Below the pieces are notes generated by a model that was not told where the DNA came from, did no database searches, and saw nothing but the letters and a program-made list of their open reading frames with translations. DNA of 64,000 nucleotides from Aquibacillus saliphilus. Lineage in GTDB: Bacteria; Bacillota; Bacilli; Bacillales; Amphibacillaceae. This document shows positions 37,488-47,066 of this stretch, one piece after another. Both the position numbers and the translations under genes were made by a program. Each line of letters begins with the position of its first letter. Position 1 is the first letter of the stretch. Location of the stretch: the NCBI RefSeq assembly GCF_020404745.1, contig NZ_JAIZAP010000011.1:1-64000 (forward strand), written 5' to 3'.

Positions 37488-38231
37488 TCATCTTAATAAA
37501 TCCAATTGTTTAAGAAATTTCTTCGATTTAATAAAGTATCCACCATACTGTTCATAATACTGCTCCATTAATTGCTGAATGAGTTTCTTGTTGTCAGGTT
37601 TAACTGATATGTTTCCTATTCTAGCTACATCTACTTTTGAAAAAACTCGCAATAGCTTAACCAAGCTATTGGAAAGGGGTATTGAGTGACTATCAAACCG
37701 GTCGCATTTTTGACATAGTATTCCGCCCTCGGAAACAGAAAAAGAGAAGCCTCCATTAGTTTCACCACAATCTACACACTGGTTTACAGTAGGAGCAAAT
37801 CCTGCTTTTCTATACATTTTAAACTCATAAATAATCGCTAATATTTCTGCGTCTTTATCCTCAGCTATTGCTTCAAACGTATGTAGTAACTGTTGATACA
37901 AATAAGAATCTGGTATTTTCTGATCTAGCAGTTTATCAGTTAATTCTGCAATGTAAGATGCATATGCAGTTTTAACAATGTCTTCTCTTATAGGTCTAAA
38001 TGATGATGAAACTTCTCCTTGTTGTACTGTACTTAAGCCCGAACCCATCTGTATTAGAAATTCACCATGGATAAATGGCTGCGATATCGCAGCCATTCTA
38101 CTTTTTGGTTTTTTAGCACCTCTAGCTATGGCACCAATCTTTCCGCGTTGTTTTGTAAGCAATGTTATAATTTTATGTGTTTCCCCGTAATCCTGTGTTC
38201 GTAAAATAATGCCCTCAACCTTTTCAAACAA
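37488..38231 (-). CDS. recO: DNA repair protein RecO
   Basis: A protein of about 247 residues that loads RecA onto SSB-coated DNA with RecR and anneals strands. It has the N-terminal OB fold (EGIILRTQDYGETHKIITLLT), a helical core and a zinc finger (CVDCG...ILCQKCDRF). The start is uncertain. Homologues begin at the equivalent of the TTG at 38231, preceded by GGTGAAGG; in-frame ATG codons at 38255 and 38243 would add eight or four residues. It lies 28 nt after yqzL (from TTG) in era-yqzL-recO. Confidence 0.92.
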   Translation of the reverse strand: MFEKVEGIILRTQDYGETHKIITLLTKQRGKIGAIARGAKKPKSRMAAISQPFIHGEFLIQMGSGLSTVQQGEVSSSFRPIREDIVKTAYASYIAELTDKLLDQKIPDSYLYQQLLHTFEAIAEDKDAEILAIIYEFKMYRKAGFAPTVNQCVDCGETNGGFSFSVSEGGILCQKCDRFDSHSIPLSNSLVKLLRVFSKVDVARIGNISVKPDNKKLIQQLMEQYYEQYGGYFIKSKKFLKQLDLLR

Positions 38232-38259
38232 AGCCTTCACCATTCCCTTTGCCATTATT

Positions 38260-38403
38260 CTACAAGTGAGTATCTAATTCAGTTATATCTTCATCCATCC
38301 TTTTAGTAACATCCTTATCATAGACAGTTTCAAGTTCTTTCATTAGTAAATAGGTTTCAATGTTTCCTGTCTGACTGAAGATTTTCCACGAGAAGTCGAT
38401 CAC
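38260..38403 (-). CDS. yqzL: YqzL family small protein
   Basis: A 47-residue protein starting with GTG: (V/M)IDFSWKIFSQTGNIETYLL..., the recognisable YqzL opening, and ending ITELDTHL. A GGCGGGG ribosome site precedes it at 7 nt. B. subtilis has yqzL at this same spot between era and recO. Its function is unknown. Confidence 0.88.
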   Translation of the reverse strand: MIDFSWKIFSQTGNIETYLLMKELETVYDKDVTKRMDEDITELDTHL

Positions 38404-38499
38404 AAGAAACCCCGCCTTTCTAGTTCAGATTAACATCTTACTACTTATAGAATTTCCAAGACTGGTCTATAACATGAGTTAAAATATTTACCATGTATG

Positions 38500-39405
38500 T
38501 TAATACTCATCACTTGAGAAACCATACTCAGTCAACTGATGCTGACGGTTACGCCAATCTTTTTGAACTTTCACCCATAACTCCAAGAAAATTTTTGTAC
38601 CTAATAAAGCTTCAATATCTTTTCTCGCTAATTGTCCAATTTCTTTTAACATTGATCCTTGTTTGCCGATAATTATTCCCTTTTGCGACTTCCGTTCAGT
38701 TATTACAGTGGCTTGGATAAAGACATTACCCGATTTTTCTCTTGTTTCTATGTTATCAATAACGACAGCAATTGAATGAGGAATTTCTTCTCTTGTTAGC
38801 TGTAATGCCTTTTCTCTAATTAACTCACTAATAATAAATCGCTCAGGATGATCCGTTATTTGGTCTTCCGGATAATACTGGGGTCCTTCAGGAAGCTCTT
38901 GTTTAATTACTTGAAGTAAATGGTCGACATTGTTACCTTCTAGAGCTGAAATCGGAATAATTTCTTTGAAATTGTACTTGTCCTTGTACTGAACAATTAA
39001 TGGTAACAAATCATCCGGGTGTACTTGATCAATTTTATTTATGATTAAAAAAACAGGACTTTTTACGTTCTGTAGTCGGTCAATAATAAATTGATCTCCT
39101 CTACCATATCCTTCAGCAGCATTGATCATGAACATAATTACATCTACTTCATTCAGAGAATTTTCAGCCATTTTCACCATAAAATCACCTAATTTGTGTT
39201 TAGGCTTATGAATGCCGGGTGTATCAATGAAAATCAATTGGGCTTCATCTTCTGTCAAAACTCCCTGTATTTTGTTCCTTGTTGTTTGTGGCTTATCACT
39301 CATTATTGCAATTTTTTGACCTATTACTTTATTCATAAACGTTGATTTACCAACATTTGGTCTGCCAATTATTGATATGAATCCTGATTTATAAGTGTTT
39401 CCCAT
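38500..39405 (-). CDS. era: GTPase Era
   Basis: A 301-residue GTPase that binds the 3' end of 16S rRNA and checks 30S maturation. G1 [10 protein letters not shown]3 DTPG (in [14 protein letters not shown]), G4 NKID and the C-terminal KH domain ([14 protein letters not shown]...[13 protein letters not shown]) are visible. The ATG at 39405 has GGAGG at 8 nt; an ATG at 39420 overlaps that site and is unlikely. The cytidine deaminase gene (cdd) that neighbours era in B. subtilis is absent. Confidence 0.97.
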   Translation of the reverse strand: MGNTYKSGFISIIGRPNVGKSTFMNKVIGQKIAIMSDKPQTTRNKIQGVLTEDEAQLIFIDTPGIHKPKHKLGDFMVKMAENSLNEVDVIMFMINAAEGYGRGDQFIIDRLQNVKSPVFLIINKIDQVHPDDLLPLIVQYKDKYNFKEIIPISALEGNNVDHLLQVIKQELPEGPQYYPEDQITDHPERFIISELIREKALQLTREEIPHSIAVVIDNIETREKSGNVFIQATVITERKSQKGIIIGKQGSMLKEIGQLARKDIEALLGTKIFLELWVKVQKDWRNRQHQLTEYGFSSDEY

Positions 39406-39550
39406 GTTGTTTGCCTCCATTGTATTGTCGATTCAACTAATTCATTTAACATCATTTTACTATAAAACCAATTTACTTTCATATTTTCGACAAAACATCT
39501 CTAAAAAAATAGAACATTATTATTCCGTTTGAGTTTTACTTTAATAAAAA

Positions 39551-39578
39551 ATCCCTTAACACCAAACAAGGATTAAGG
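39551..39578 (-). terminator. Terminator after dgkA
   Basis: TTCCTTAA / TTAAGGGA pair on the minus strand with a 12-nt loop and run into TTTTTTATT. Confidence 0.75.
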
Positions 39579-39683
39579 AATTTTTAGTTTAACATTTTAT
39601 TAAATATATATTCTTTTAATAACTTATTTAATTAAAACGACAGTGTTTATCCTATTTTTTCAGAAATTCATCAAAATTAGTCA

Positions 39684-40061
39684 CTAAAACAAATCAATTA
39701 CTTTTGGTAAAAAGATAATCAAGCCATTAACCACTGAAACAAGAGCAGCAACAAATACAGCCCCAGCCGATATATCTTTAATAATGCCGACTAACGGGTG
39801 TATTTCTGGGGCCAAATAATTTAATACTCTTTCAATTGCAGTATTAATCATTTCAAAGGTTAAAACAAATCCAATCGTCAATAAAATAAGCACCCATTCT
39901 ATCGAACTTAATTGGAAAATAAAACCAAATATAACAACTATTATTGTTAACACTAGATGTACTTTAAAGTTTATTTCAGTTCTTACTACCTCACTAATTC
40001 CATTAAGAGCACAACTGATACCAATTTGACGTTTTTTACTGTCTTGGGAGTCCAAAGGCAT
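39684..40061 (-). CDS. dgkA: Undecaprenol kinase (DgkA family)
   Basis: A 125-residue membrane kinase with three helices. The Gram-positive members phosphorylate undecaprenol to recycle the cell-wall carrier lipid. The catalytic motif is FEMINTAIERVLNYL (about residues 69-83), and a second conserved stretch is KDISAGAVFVAAL (about 92-104). The start ATG overlaps the end of ybeY and has AGAGGAAA upstream. Confidence 0.93.
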   Translation of the reverse strand: MPLDSQDSKKRQIGISCALNGISEVVRTEINFKVHLVLTIIVVIFGFIFQLSSIEWVLILLTIGFVLTFEMINTAIERVLNYLAPEIHPLVGIIKDISAGAVFVAALVSVVNGLIIFLPKVIDLF

Positions 40062-40503
40062 CTAAAATTTCCTCTTGTCTAGTAAACATTTTTTTTTCGT
40101 CCTCTTCGTTCATGTGATCGTAACCTATAAGATGGAGAAAACCATGTAATACAAGAAACCCTAGTTCTCTTTGGAATGAATGCTGATACTCCTCTGCTTG
40201 CTCCTTTATTTTATCTACAGATATTACAATATCACCTAAAACTACTGGCAATTCTTCTCCGATAATTTCAACCTCACCCTCGCCTCTTTCTAAAAGTGCA
40301 AATGATATGACGTCAGTTGGTTTATCTATTTGACGGTAGTTTCGATTAATTATTTGTATTTCGTTGTTATCAACAAAATTTATTGAAATCTCTGCTTCGC
40401 TGGCAACCTTTTCCTCTGTTCCTGCAAACGTAATTAATCGCTCAATCATATCAATCTGGTCATGGACAATAGAATTCGTCTCATCATGAAAATCAATTTG
40501 CAT
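40036..40503 (-). CDS. ybeY: Endoribonuclease YbeY
   Basis: A 155-residue zinc-dependent endoribonuclease involved in 16S rRNA 3'-end processing and ribosome quality control. The zinc motif HGFLHLIGYDH (about residues 118-128) and TDVISFAL (about 62) are intact. It overlaps dgkA downstream by 26 nt and pgpH upstream by 1 nt, so it is tightly coupled in the operon. Confidence 0.96.
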   Translation of the reverse strand: MQIDFHDETNSIVHDQIDMIERLITFAGTEEKVASEAEISINFVDNNEIQIINRNYRQIDKPTDVISFALLERGEGEVEIIGEELPVVLGDIVISVDKIKEQAEEYQHSFQRELGFLVLHGFLHLIGYDHMNEEDEKKMFTRQEEILDAFGLPRQ

Positions 40504-42683
40504 TAGTTTGCCTCCTTCACTTTTTCTTTAGGATACTGGATTCTAGAATGAAATATTCCATTCAATGCTTCACATATCGCCTTTTGAATTGACTCTAACT
40601 CCCTGAAAGTTAATGAACTATCATTCAGTTGACCATCCATAAGCCGGTCGTTAATAATTGAGTTTACTATCTCCTCGATTTTATCTTTGGTTGGATTTTC
40701 TAATGACCTTACCGCAGCTTCCACTGAATCACAAATACATACTATTGCCGCTTCCTTACTTCGAGGTTTTGGACCTGGATAACGGAAATCGTTCTCGTGA
40801 ACATTTTTATATTTCTCCCTAGCCCCAAAATAGAAATATTTAAGCAAACTTGTACCATGGTGTTGCTCTGCTATATCGATAATCTCTTTAGGAAGACGAT
40901 GTTTCCTTAATAGGCTTGCTCCGTCATAAGGGTGACTAATTATAATTTCTGCACTTTGTATAGGTTCTAATAAATCATGAGGGTTTTTAATTCCCATTTG
41001 ATTCTCGATAAAATAGTGTGGGCGAACTGTCTTCCCAAGGTCATGATAATACGATGCCACACGTGCTAGCAACCCATTTGCACCGATAGATTCACATGAA
41101 GATTCACTAAGGTTTGCAACCATTATACTATGATGGTAAGTACCAGGTGCCTCTGTTAATATTTTTCTCAATATAGGATGATTAGGATTGGATAATGTCA
41201 ATAACTTTGTATCAGACAGTATTCCAAGTCCTGTTTCGAAAAATGGTAACATCCCAATTGTTAATACTGCCGACAGAAAAGCTGCTGCTATTCCAAATCC
41301 CATCAGAAGTATCGAATCAGAAAAGGTATATTTTTCGTAGGACAGTAATAGAAATATTAGTACCGTAAACATATTAACTACCGTAATACCAAGCCCTGCT
41401 TTTAAAATAGCTGTTCGATCTTTTAAGTTTATTAAAAATATTATACCAGCAAGTTGAGTTAATAATAAGTATAGACAAGCTTCCATATTTAAAGAACCTG
41501 GAAGTTCTGAGTTGAAAATAACACTTCCTAATATAGCGTATATAAATGACATAACAATCGCCAATCGTTCGTGTAAGAGTATTTTAAGTAGCATTGCGCC
41601 AGTAGCAGCTGGTACAAGTAAAAAGAATTCATTGACAGGAGTCGTATATAAGCTAACTAGCTTCATTATTGTAACTGTTAATAAACTTATAATTAATATT
41701 GAAGCTATTTTTCCAATCTCTAGTGGATATTTCTTTGAATAGATATTTATTTCATAAGCTATTACACCACAAAGTAATAACACAAGAACAACTAAACCAA
41801 TAACCGGATAAATATTTCTATCATTATTTAATAAACCTACTAAGGATAACTCTTCATAAATTTCATTAGTAATCGTCTGCCCATCTCTAACAATAACTTC
41901 TCCAGCCCTAATCATCACCGGCTCCACGTTAGTAATTGCCTGTTTTTGTGCCTCCATCGTTTTATCGACAGCATAAAATGAATTGGAAACTAACGCAAAC
42001 TTGGTTAATGAAAAGAGGGCAGCTTGCATACTTTCGTCTAAACTGGAATATCGTAATTTTTGATTGACGTCTTCAATTGCAGACTGTAAATTTTCAGTTC
42101 TGACGCCTTCATTCATGACATCATAGATTGATGTTGTTAATAATTCTTTAGCCAGTGATCTCTCATAAGGAGTAGCTTCGACAATTGCTAATAATCCCTC
42201 CTGGTTAAAGGCTTCAGTCAACTCTGAACTTAATACTTGTTGCAAACGTTGAACAATCTCTTGGTTTGTTAGTGGGTGTGAATTATCCTCAACAGAGGAA
42301 TTGCTTGATTCATCTGTTTCTTCTGTTTCATCTACTTCAGGTACTACATTCTCTTCATGTTGATTGTTTATCGCATCAAACAGCTCACTGATATAATCGA
42401 TTCGTTCCTCGGTAATCTCAGTTGAAACTTCGAAACGATCCTCAATAGATTGAACTGCTTCTCTAGTCTTCCTATCTGTTTCCTTAACATTTTCAATTGT
42501 AATTGGTGAACGTATCGTGTCTTTTGCATTGCTAAATCGTTCGATGTCATAAGTCTGTGTATATACATTGCTTAATGTTACAAGAAAGAAAAGACAACCT
42601 AATAGCACGATAGGAAATATTATTTGAATCCATTTTCTTTTATTTTTAATATAATGAATACTTCGATTCCAAATATGCTTCAT
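40503..42683 (-). CDS. pgpH: 7TM-HD cyclic-di-AMP phosphodiesterase PgpH
   Basis: A 726-residue membrane protein: an N-terminal anchor, an extracellular 7TMR-HDED domain (about residues 45-290), seven membrane helices (about 295-480) and a cytoplasmic HD domain with YHHSIMVANLSE, YYHDLGKT and HPYDGASLLR metal ligands. It degrades c-di-AMP, a regulator of potassium and wall homeostasis. The start ATG has AAAAGGGGAT. Confidence 0.95.
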   Translation of the reverse strand: MKHIWNRSIHYIKNKRKWIQIIFPIVLLGCLFFLVTLSNVYTQTYDIERFSNAKDTIRSPITIENVKETDRKTREAVQSIEDRFEVSTEITEERIDYISELFDAINNQHEENVVPEVDETEETDESSNSSVEDNSHPLTNQEIVQRLQQVLSSELTEAFNQEGLLAIVEATPYERSLAKELLTTSIYDVMNEGVRTENLQSAIEDVNQKLRYSSLDESMQAALFSLTKFALVSNSFYAVDKTMEAQKQAITNVEPVMIRAGEVIVRDGQTITNEIYEELSLVGLLNNDRNIYPVIGLVVLVLLLCGVIAYEINIYSKKYPLEIGKIASILIISLLTVTIMKLVSLYTTPVNEFFLLVPAATGAMLLKILLHERLAIVMSFIYAILGSVIFNSELPGSLNMEACLYLLLTQLAGIIFLINLKDRTAILKAGLGITVVNMFTVLIFLLLSYEKYTFSDSILLMGFGIAAAFLSAVLTIGMLPFFETGLGILSDTKLLTLSNPNHPILRKILTEAPGTYHHSIMVANLSESSCESIGANGLLARVASYYHDLGKTVRPHYFIENQMGIKNPHDLLEPIQSAEIIISHPYDGASLLRKHRLPKEIIDIAEQHHGTSLLKYFYFGAREKYKNVHENDFRYPGPKPRSKEAAIVCICDSVEAAVRSLENPTKDKIEEIVNSIINDRLMDGQLNDSSLTFRELESIQKAICEALNGIFHSRIQYPKEKVKEAN

Positions 42684-42725
42684 TAGGTTATCCCCTTTTT
42701 CTAAAGAGCAGTAAATACAGAAATA

Positions 42726-42744
42726 AGACCCGACCTGGGTCTTA
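42726..42744 (-). terminator. Short hairpin between phoH and pgpH
   Basis: AAGACCC / GGGTCTT with a 5-nt loop and TATTTC after it. It is probably a weak attenuator inside the operon. Confidence 0.55.
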
Positions 42745-42755
42745 AATCATATCGG

Positions 42756-43712
42756 TTATTCCTTTTCATAAGCATCGATGATTTTTTGAACAAGCGGATG
42801 ACGAACAACATCAGATTGTTGTAAATAAATGAATGAAATCCCTTTAATATTAGCAAGCTTTGTCTCGATTACCTTTAAACCTGAATTGATACCTCTTGGT
42901 AAGTCAACTTGAGTTATGTCACCAGTAATTACCATTTTAGAACCAAATCCAAGTCGCGTTAAGAACATTTTCATTTGAGCTGGTGTGGTATTTTGCGCTT
43001 CATCTAAAATGACAAATGCATCATCAAGAGTTCGCCCTCTCATATATGCTAATGGGGCAATTTCAATTGTACCTCTTTCAATCAACCTTAGCGTATGTTC
43101 ATTACCTAAAACATCATGTAGAGCATCATATAACGGTCGTAAGTATGGATCCACTTTTTCTTTCAAATCCCCAGGTAAAAAACCTAAACTCTCTCCCGCT
43201 TCTACTGCCGGCCTTGTTAAGATGATTTTTTTGACAGAACCTTTTTTCAAGGCATTTACCGCCATGACGACAGCTAAATATGTTTTCCCGGTACCTGCTG
43301 GTCCAATACCAAACACCAAATCATCGGATTTAATCGCCGAAACATAGCTTCTCTGGCCTAATGTTTTGACACGAATTGATTTACCTTTGGCATTTTTAGT
43401 TATTTCATCTTCAAACAATGCTTCAAACTGTTTTATTTTTCCTTTTTTTGCTAGTTCAACAGCATAAACAACATCCCTTTCGGATATTGATAGCCCTTTC
43501 CTAATAATACCAAGTAATGCCAAAAGAATTTCTTCAATAAGCTGGATATCTTCGTTAGTCCCAGAAGCTCTTACTTGCTCACCTCTAGTAACAATAGAAA
43601 CCTTTAATTGTTCTTCGATTTGTTTTAAATTTCTATCCTCGATACCAAATAAGCTCAATGCCTCATTTGGGTTATCTAATTGTAAGTCAATTGTTTTTAG
43701 ATCTTCAGGCAT
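42756..43712 (-). CDS. phoH: PhoH-like ATPase
   Basis: A 318-residue protein with an N-terminal KH-like part and a P-loop ATPase domain: Walker A GPAGTGKTY (about residue 128), Walker B VILDEAQNTT (about 225) and the sensor TGD. Its link to YbeY in operons suggests a role in RNA metabolism. I chose the ATG at 43712 because AAGGAG lies before it. It overlaps yqfD by 4-5 nt or abuts it. Confidence 0.94.
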   Translation of the reverse strand: MPEDLKTIDLQLDNPNEALSLFGIEDRNLKQIEEQLKVSIVTRGEQVRASGTNEDIQLIEEILLALLGIIRKGLSISERDVVYAVELAKKGKIKQFEALFEDEITKNAKGKSIRVKTLGQRSYVSAIKSDDLVFGIGPAGTGKTYLAVVMAVNALKKGSVKKIILTRPAVEAGESLGFLPGDLKEKVDPYLRPLYDALHDVLGNEHTLRLIERGTIEIAPLAYMRGRTLDDAFVILDEAQNTTPAQMKMFLTRLGFGSKMVITGDITQVDLPRGINSGLKVIETKLANIKGISFIYLQQSDVVRHPLVQKIIDAYEKE

Positions 43713-43714
43713 AA

Positions 43715-44944
43715 TCAATCTCCTTGAGATATTGGTTGATTTTTTGCTATATTTTCATAAACTGTAAAATAAAGTGTTAATTTTACTTTACCACGCTCCA
43801 TACGTTCGTGCAAAACTTTTTCAAAAGTAATCGTTGCGTTGTTGCCTAAAATATTTTGAAGATCTTTCTCAGCTTGTTTAATACCATCATTAACAGCTTC
43901 AGCTTTGGTTCTTTTCGTTGAGACAATATTTTTTTCCTGAACATTTTGCTTAACATAAGAAATAGGAATCTCCCACTTCAGAAAATTAAATGTACTTTCT
44001 TCCGCTTCAATTTGCACTTGATCATAATCGGGATTCTTAAAACCCCAAATTGGCAATAGATACTTTCCTAACCTTAAGTAATGTTTAACTTTATTTTCTC
44101 CAGTTAACACATCATAATTCACTTCTAATGGAATATTAACTTTAGATTCATACCAAGTTTTAGCAATTACTTCAGCTTCCGCAGTAACTAATTTCTTTGC
44201 TTGTTGTTTTTTCTCATCCTTCTTTTCTTCTTCCTTTACATTCTTCCTTCCTAGTTCACCTGAGACTAATAATTGACCCTTCTTGACTAGATCATTCACT
44301 TCAACCATAGGTTGTCCCTTTGAAACAAACATATCAACGATGACACCTTCTTTTGCAGCAATTATGTTCCTAGCACCAGCATCCTCTCTTTCTTCGACTA
44401 CAGTCTTCTCTACACCTTCTAAGTGATAAGTTGTCCCTTTCTCAGTTACACCTACCCATAACAATTCAGGTATGTCAGTCAGAAGTTTTTGTTGAATTTC
44501 TCCAGGAGACCCAATGGTAAACTTTAATGCCCCGGGGTGAATTCCGTATTGATTCAGTTGATTGTCAATTCTTTTCTCAAGCTCTGGATGTACATTTTTA
44601 ATCTTTACGTCCCATACAATGTTAGATAATAGAAAAACGAATAGCACACTCATTAATAAACTAACTATCAGTGGCTTTCTATAGAAAAACTGTTTAAATA
44701 TAAAAGGAAGTCCTTTTTTTCTTAAAAAACGAACTTTATAAACCGTATTTCTTCGAATGGCTCTAATATGTGATATATCGTTTAAACGCACATTCCCCTG
44801 ACATACAGTATCACTTGTTCTTTTTATATTCCAAGTGAAAATTCCGTTTCTAGCACATAAATCGAAAAACAATTCTGGATGATGCCCTTCTATCTTGATC
44901 GTAACATAACCAGTTAAAAAGATACTTTGTGTTTGTTTCATCAT
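43715..44944 (-). CDS. yqfD: Sporulation-associated membrane protein YqfD
   Basis: A 409-residue protein: a soluble N-terminal part (about residues 1-85), one membrane segment (about 90-112) and a large extracytoplasmic part with a repeat-like fold containing IIAAKEGVIVDMFVSKGQPM (beta-rich hairpin). YqfD is required for normal sporulation in the Bacillus group and is expressed in the mother cell; its mechanism is unknown. The strong AAAGGAGG fits either of two adjacent ATG codons. It sits in yqfC-yqfD-phoH order. Confidence 0.92.
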   Translation of the reverse strand: MMKQTQSIFLTGYVTIKIEGHHPELFFDLCARNGIFTWNIKRTSDTVCQGNVRLNDISHIRAIRRNTVYKVRFLRKKGLPFIFKQFFYRKPLIVSLLMSVLFVFLLSNIVWDVKIKNVHPELEKRIDNQLNQYGIHPGALKFTIGSPGEIQQKLLTDIPELLWVGVTEKGTTYHLEGVEKTVVEEREDAGARNIIAAKEGVIVDMFVSKGQPMVEVNDLVKKGQLLVSGELGRKNVKEEEKKDEKKQQAKKLVTAEAEVIAKTWYESKVNIPLEVNYDVLTGENKVKHYLRLGKYLLPIWGFKNPDYDQVQIEAEESTFNFLKWEIPISYVKQNVQEKNIVSTKRTKAEAVNDGIKQAEKDLQNILGNNATITFEKVLHERMERGKVKLTLYFTVYENIAKNQPISQGD

Positions 44945-44953
44945 TGCCTCCTT

Positions 44954-45250
44954 TCATCGTTCCTTATTTTCATTGTCTATAAATTTAATTTCACTAATCG
45001 TACCTTCTAATAAAATCTCTTCGGGCAACATCATCTTTAAAACAAAGTCCTTTCCAGAAATTTTTAAATACCCATACTGCATATTTAACCTGAGTTCATT
45101 GTCAGAAAATAATAGTAGTCCTTTATGATTCTCTATGTATGCGTGCAATTGTCCGATTGTTGTAATTCTCGGTAGTTCGAGGATCACATCAGAAGGAAGT
45201 TCAAGATGATGTGCAAGCCAATTTCCGATGTGTTTTCGCCATATTTTCAT
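44954..45250 (-). CDS. yqfC: Sporulation protein YqfC
   Basis: A 98-residue protein with the YabP/YqfC layout: GNWLAHHLELPSDVILELPRITTIG near the start in pieces, then NHKGLLLFSDNELRLNMQYG and ISGKDFVLKMM. It is a partner of yqfD and is associated with sporulation. I start it at the ATG at 45250, which has GGAGG about 10 nt upstream. It is probably the first gene of the yqfC-yqfD-phoH-pgpH-ybeY-dgkA run. Confidence 0.9.
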   Translation of the reverse strand: MKIWRKHIGNWLAHHLELPSDVILELPRITTIGQLHAYIENHKGLLLFSDNELRLNMQYGYLKISGKDFVLKMMLPEEILLEGTISEIKFIDNENKER

Positions 45251-45394
45251 CGATGTGTTGCCTCCTCTCACATACATAATATGAGTAAAACAACAGTATC
45301 AGAACAGTAAAATATCGACGCGATATCGGCTAGCAGTTCCTTTAGCTTACTCGTCGCAAAACACTTCGAGGTAATTTCACCTGATGTTATTTCG

Positions 45395-45457
45395 CCGGAG
45401 CTTGACGTAGCACAATCCTATCATTAGTTATTCACATGGCAACGATTATTTAATTCC
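45395..45457 (+). repeat. Repeat family B, copy 2 (3' part)
   Basis: CCGGAGCTTGACGTAGCACA...CACATGGCAACGATTATTT matches the right end of the copy at 28512-28575 with few differences. The left half found in the other copies is not evident here, so this copy is truncated or diverged. It lies between yqfB and yqfC. Confidence 0.65.
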
Positions 45458-45473
45458 AAAGCAAGCACTAAAA

Positions 45474-45504
45474 AAACCTTTGCCACACTAAGGTGGCAAA
45501 GGTT
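45474..45504 (-). terminator. Terminator of the yqeZ-floA-yqfB operon
   Basis: A 13-bp perfect stem (AAACCTTTGCCAC / GTGGCAAAGGTTT) with a short loop and TTTTTTT on the minus strand. Confidence 0.9.
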
Positions 45505-45509
45505 TCCTA

Positions 45510-46013
45510 CTAATTTCTTCTATTGTTTATTACACTACGATATGGTTTTAACGACTTTGGAGAACCTAATACTTCTGCCATAACTACACTCTCTGCAAGG
45601 CCCTTTTTCGTTAAGTTCCTCTTAATAGAGATGTTTTTCTTCGGACCCAAATTTTGTTTATCTTGGTTAGTTTCATTAGGCGCAGAATTTTTAATGACAT
45701 CATATATTTGCCGCTCTTGGACTAGTCGATTCGAACTATCGATAGCACCATCACTTCGAGCTTCTTTTTGTAGGTTCTCAATTTCTAATCGCTTATTCTC
45801 ATAATACTTCTGAGATTCTGTCTGTCTACTCGTATCTACTTTTGTTGCACTCACTTCACCATCATCATTTCCAGAAGGAAACGGTGTTGGTGAAGGAGTT
45901 GGTCTTGGACTCTGATTCTTATTGGCTGGTTTTTCTTCTTTTTTCTTAAACAAACCAAGTATCCAGCCCGCTATTAAGATAAGAGGAAACAGCGCTCCAA
46001 ACAGATCATCCAC
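45510..46013 (-). CDS. yqfB: YqfB-like membrane-anchored protein
   Basis: A 167-residue protein with one N-terminal hydrophobic segment (about residues 3-21), a KKKEEK turn, a Pro/Ser-rich linker (about 35-48) and a basic, helical rest ending in LAESVVMAEVLGSPKSLKPY. It is the third gene after yqeZ and floA, the place of B. subtilis yqfB in the sigma-W operon, but I rely on position more than on sequence. The start is GTG behind AAGGAGGG. Function is unknown. Confidence 0.65.
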   Translation of the reverse strand: MDDLFGALFPLILIAGWILGLFKKKEEKPANKNQSPRPTPSPTPFPSGNDDGEVSATKVDTSRQTESQKYYENKRLEIENLQKEARSDGAIDSSNRLVQERQIYDVIKNSAPNETNQDKQNLGPKKNISIKRNLTKKGLAESVVMAEVLGSPKSLKPYRSVINNRRN

Positions 46014-46051
46014 AAAAACCCTCCTTCCCGAGGATTTACTATTTAGTCTTT

Positions 46052-47041
46052 TTACTCTTCACTATCAGTTTCATCTTTGGAAACTTTTCCAATCGAATCA
46101 CGCATATCAGTATCAGCGTTAATGTTCTTATAATTCATGTAATCCATAACACCCATGTTACCTGAACGTAAAGCTTCTGCTAAAGCAAGAGGTACATCAG
46201 CTTCTGCTTCAACAACTTTAGCGCGCATCTCTTGTACTTTTGCAAGCATTTCTTGTTCTTGTGCAACAGCCATCGCACGACGTTCTTCAGCTTTTGCTTG
46301 TGCAATGTTCTTATCAGCTTCCGCTTGATCTGTTTGTAACATAGCACCAATGTTTTTACCGATATCAATATCTGCAATATCAATCGATAGTATTTCAAAT
46401 GCTGTACCTGCATCTAACCCTTTTGACAACACATTATGAGAAATTGAGTCCGGGTTTTCCAACACTTTACTATGACTAGTAGAACTACCAATTGTACTTA
46501 CAATACCTTCACCAACACGGGCAATAACTGTTTCTTCACCAGCACCACCAACAAGTCGATCAATATTAGCTCGTACAGTTATTCTTGCTTTCGCTTTAAC
46601 TTCAATACCATCCATAGAGATACCTGCAATAAATGGTGTCTCAATCACCTTAGGATTTACACTCATTTGTACTGCTTCTAATACATCACGGCCAGCCAGG
46701 TCAATCGCAGCAGCTCGTTCGAAGCCTAATTCAATATTAGCACGTTGCGCGGCAATCAACGCGTTCACTACGCGGTCTACATTACCACCTGCTAAGTAAT
46801 GGCTTTCTAACTGGTTCGTATCTACATCAAGACCAGCTTTATGTGCCTTGATAAGTGGATTGATTACTCGTGCTGGTACAACCCTTCTTAAACGCATTCC
46901 AACAAGAGTGAAGATGCTAACACGAACACCAGCTGCTAATGCACTTATCCAAAGCATTACTGGAATGAAGGTAAATAAAACTGCAATTGCAATCAATATA
47001 ATCCCGATTAAGATAATCGGCATAAGTTCCTGTATTTCCAT
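46052..47041 (-). CDS. floA: Flotillin-like protein FloA
   Basis: A 329-residue membrane-microdomain scaffold (YqfA). It has an N-terminal hydrophobic hairpin (about residues 5-40), the SPFH/DUF1429 domain and a C-terminal helical region rich in Ala, Glu and Lys ([20 protein letters not shown]), typical of flotillin oligomerisation. It works with the NfeD protein encoded just upstream (yqeZ). The start ATG follows TAGGAGGAA. Confidence 0.96.
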   Translation of the reverse strand: MEIQELMPIILIGIILIAIAVLFTFIPVMLWISALAAGVRVSIFTLVGMRLRRVVPARVINPLIKAHKAGLDVDTNQLESHYLAGGNVDRVVNALIAAQRANIELGFERAAAIDLAGRDVLEAVQMSVNPKVIETPFIAGISMDGIEVKAKARITVRANIDRLVGGAGEETVIARVGEGIVSTIGSSTSHSKVLENPDSISHNVLSKGLDAGTAFEILSIDIADIDIGKNIGAMLQTDQAEADKNIAQAKAEERRAMAVAQEQEMLAKVQEMRAKVVEAEADVPLALAEALRSGNMGVMDYMNYKNINADTDMRDSIGKVSKDETDSEE

Positions 47042-47066
47042 ATTAAATTCCTCCTATTTCTAAAAT

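Noticed and set aside
45296-45394. Possible left half of repeat family B copy 2, or a separate palindrome (CGACGCGATATCG)
   Set aside because: It does not align with the left ends of the other copies and the palindrome is short; I kept only the matching right part.
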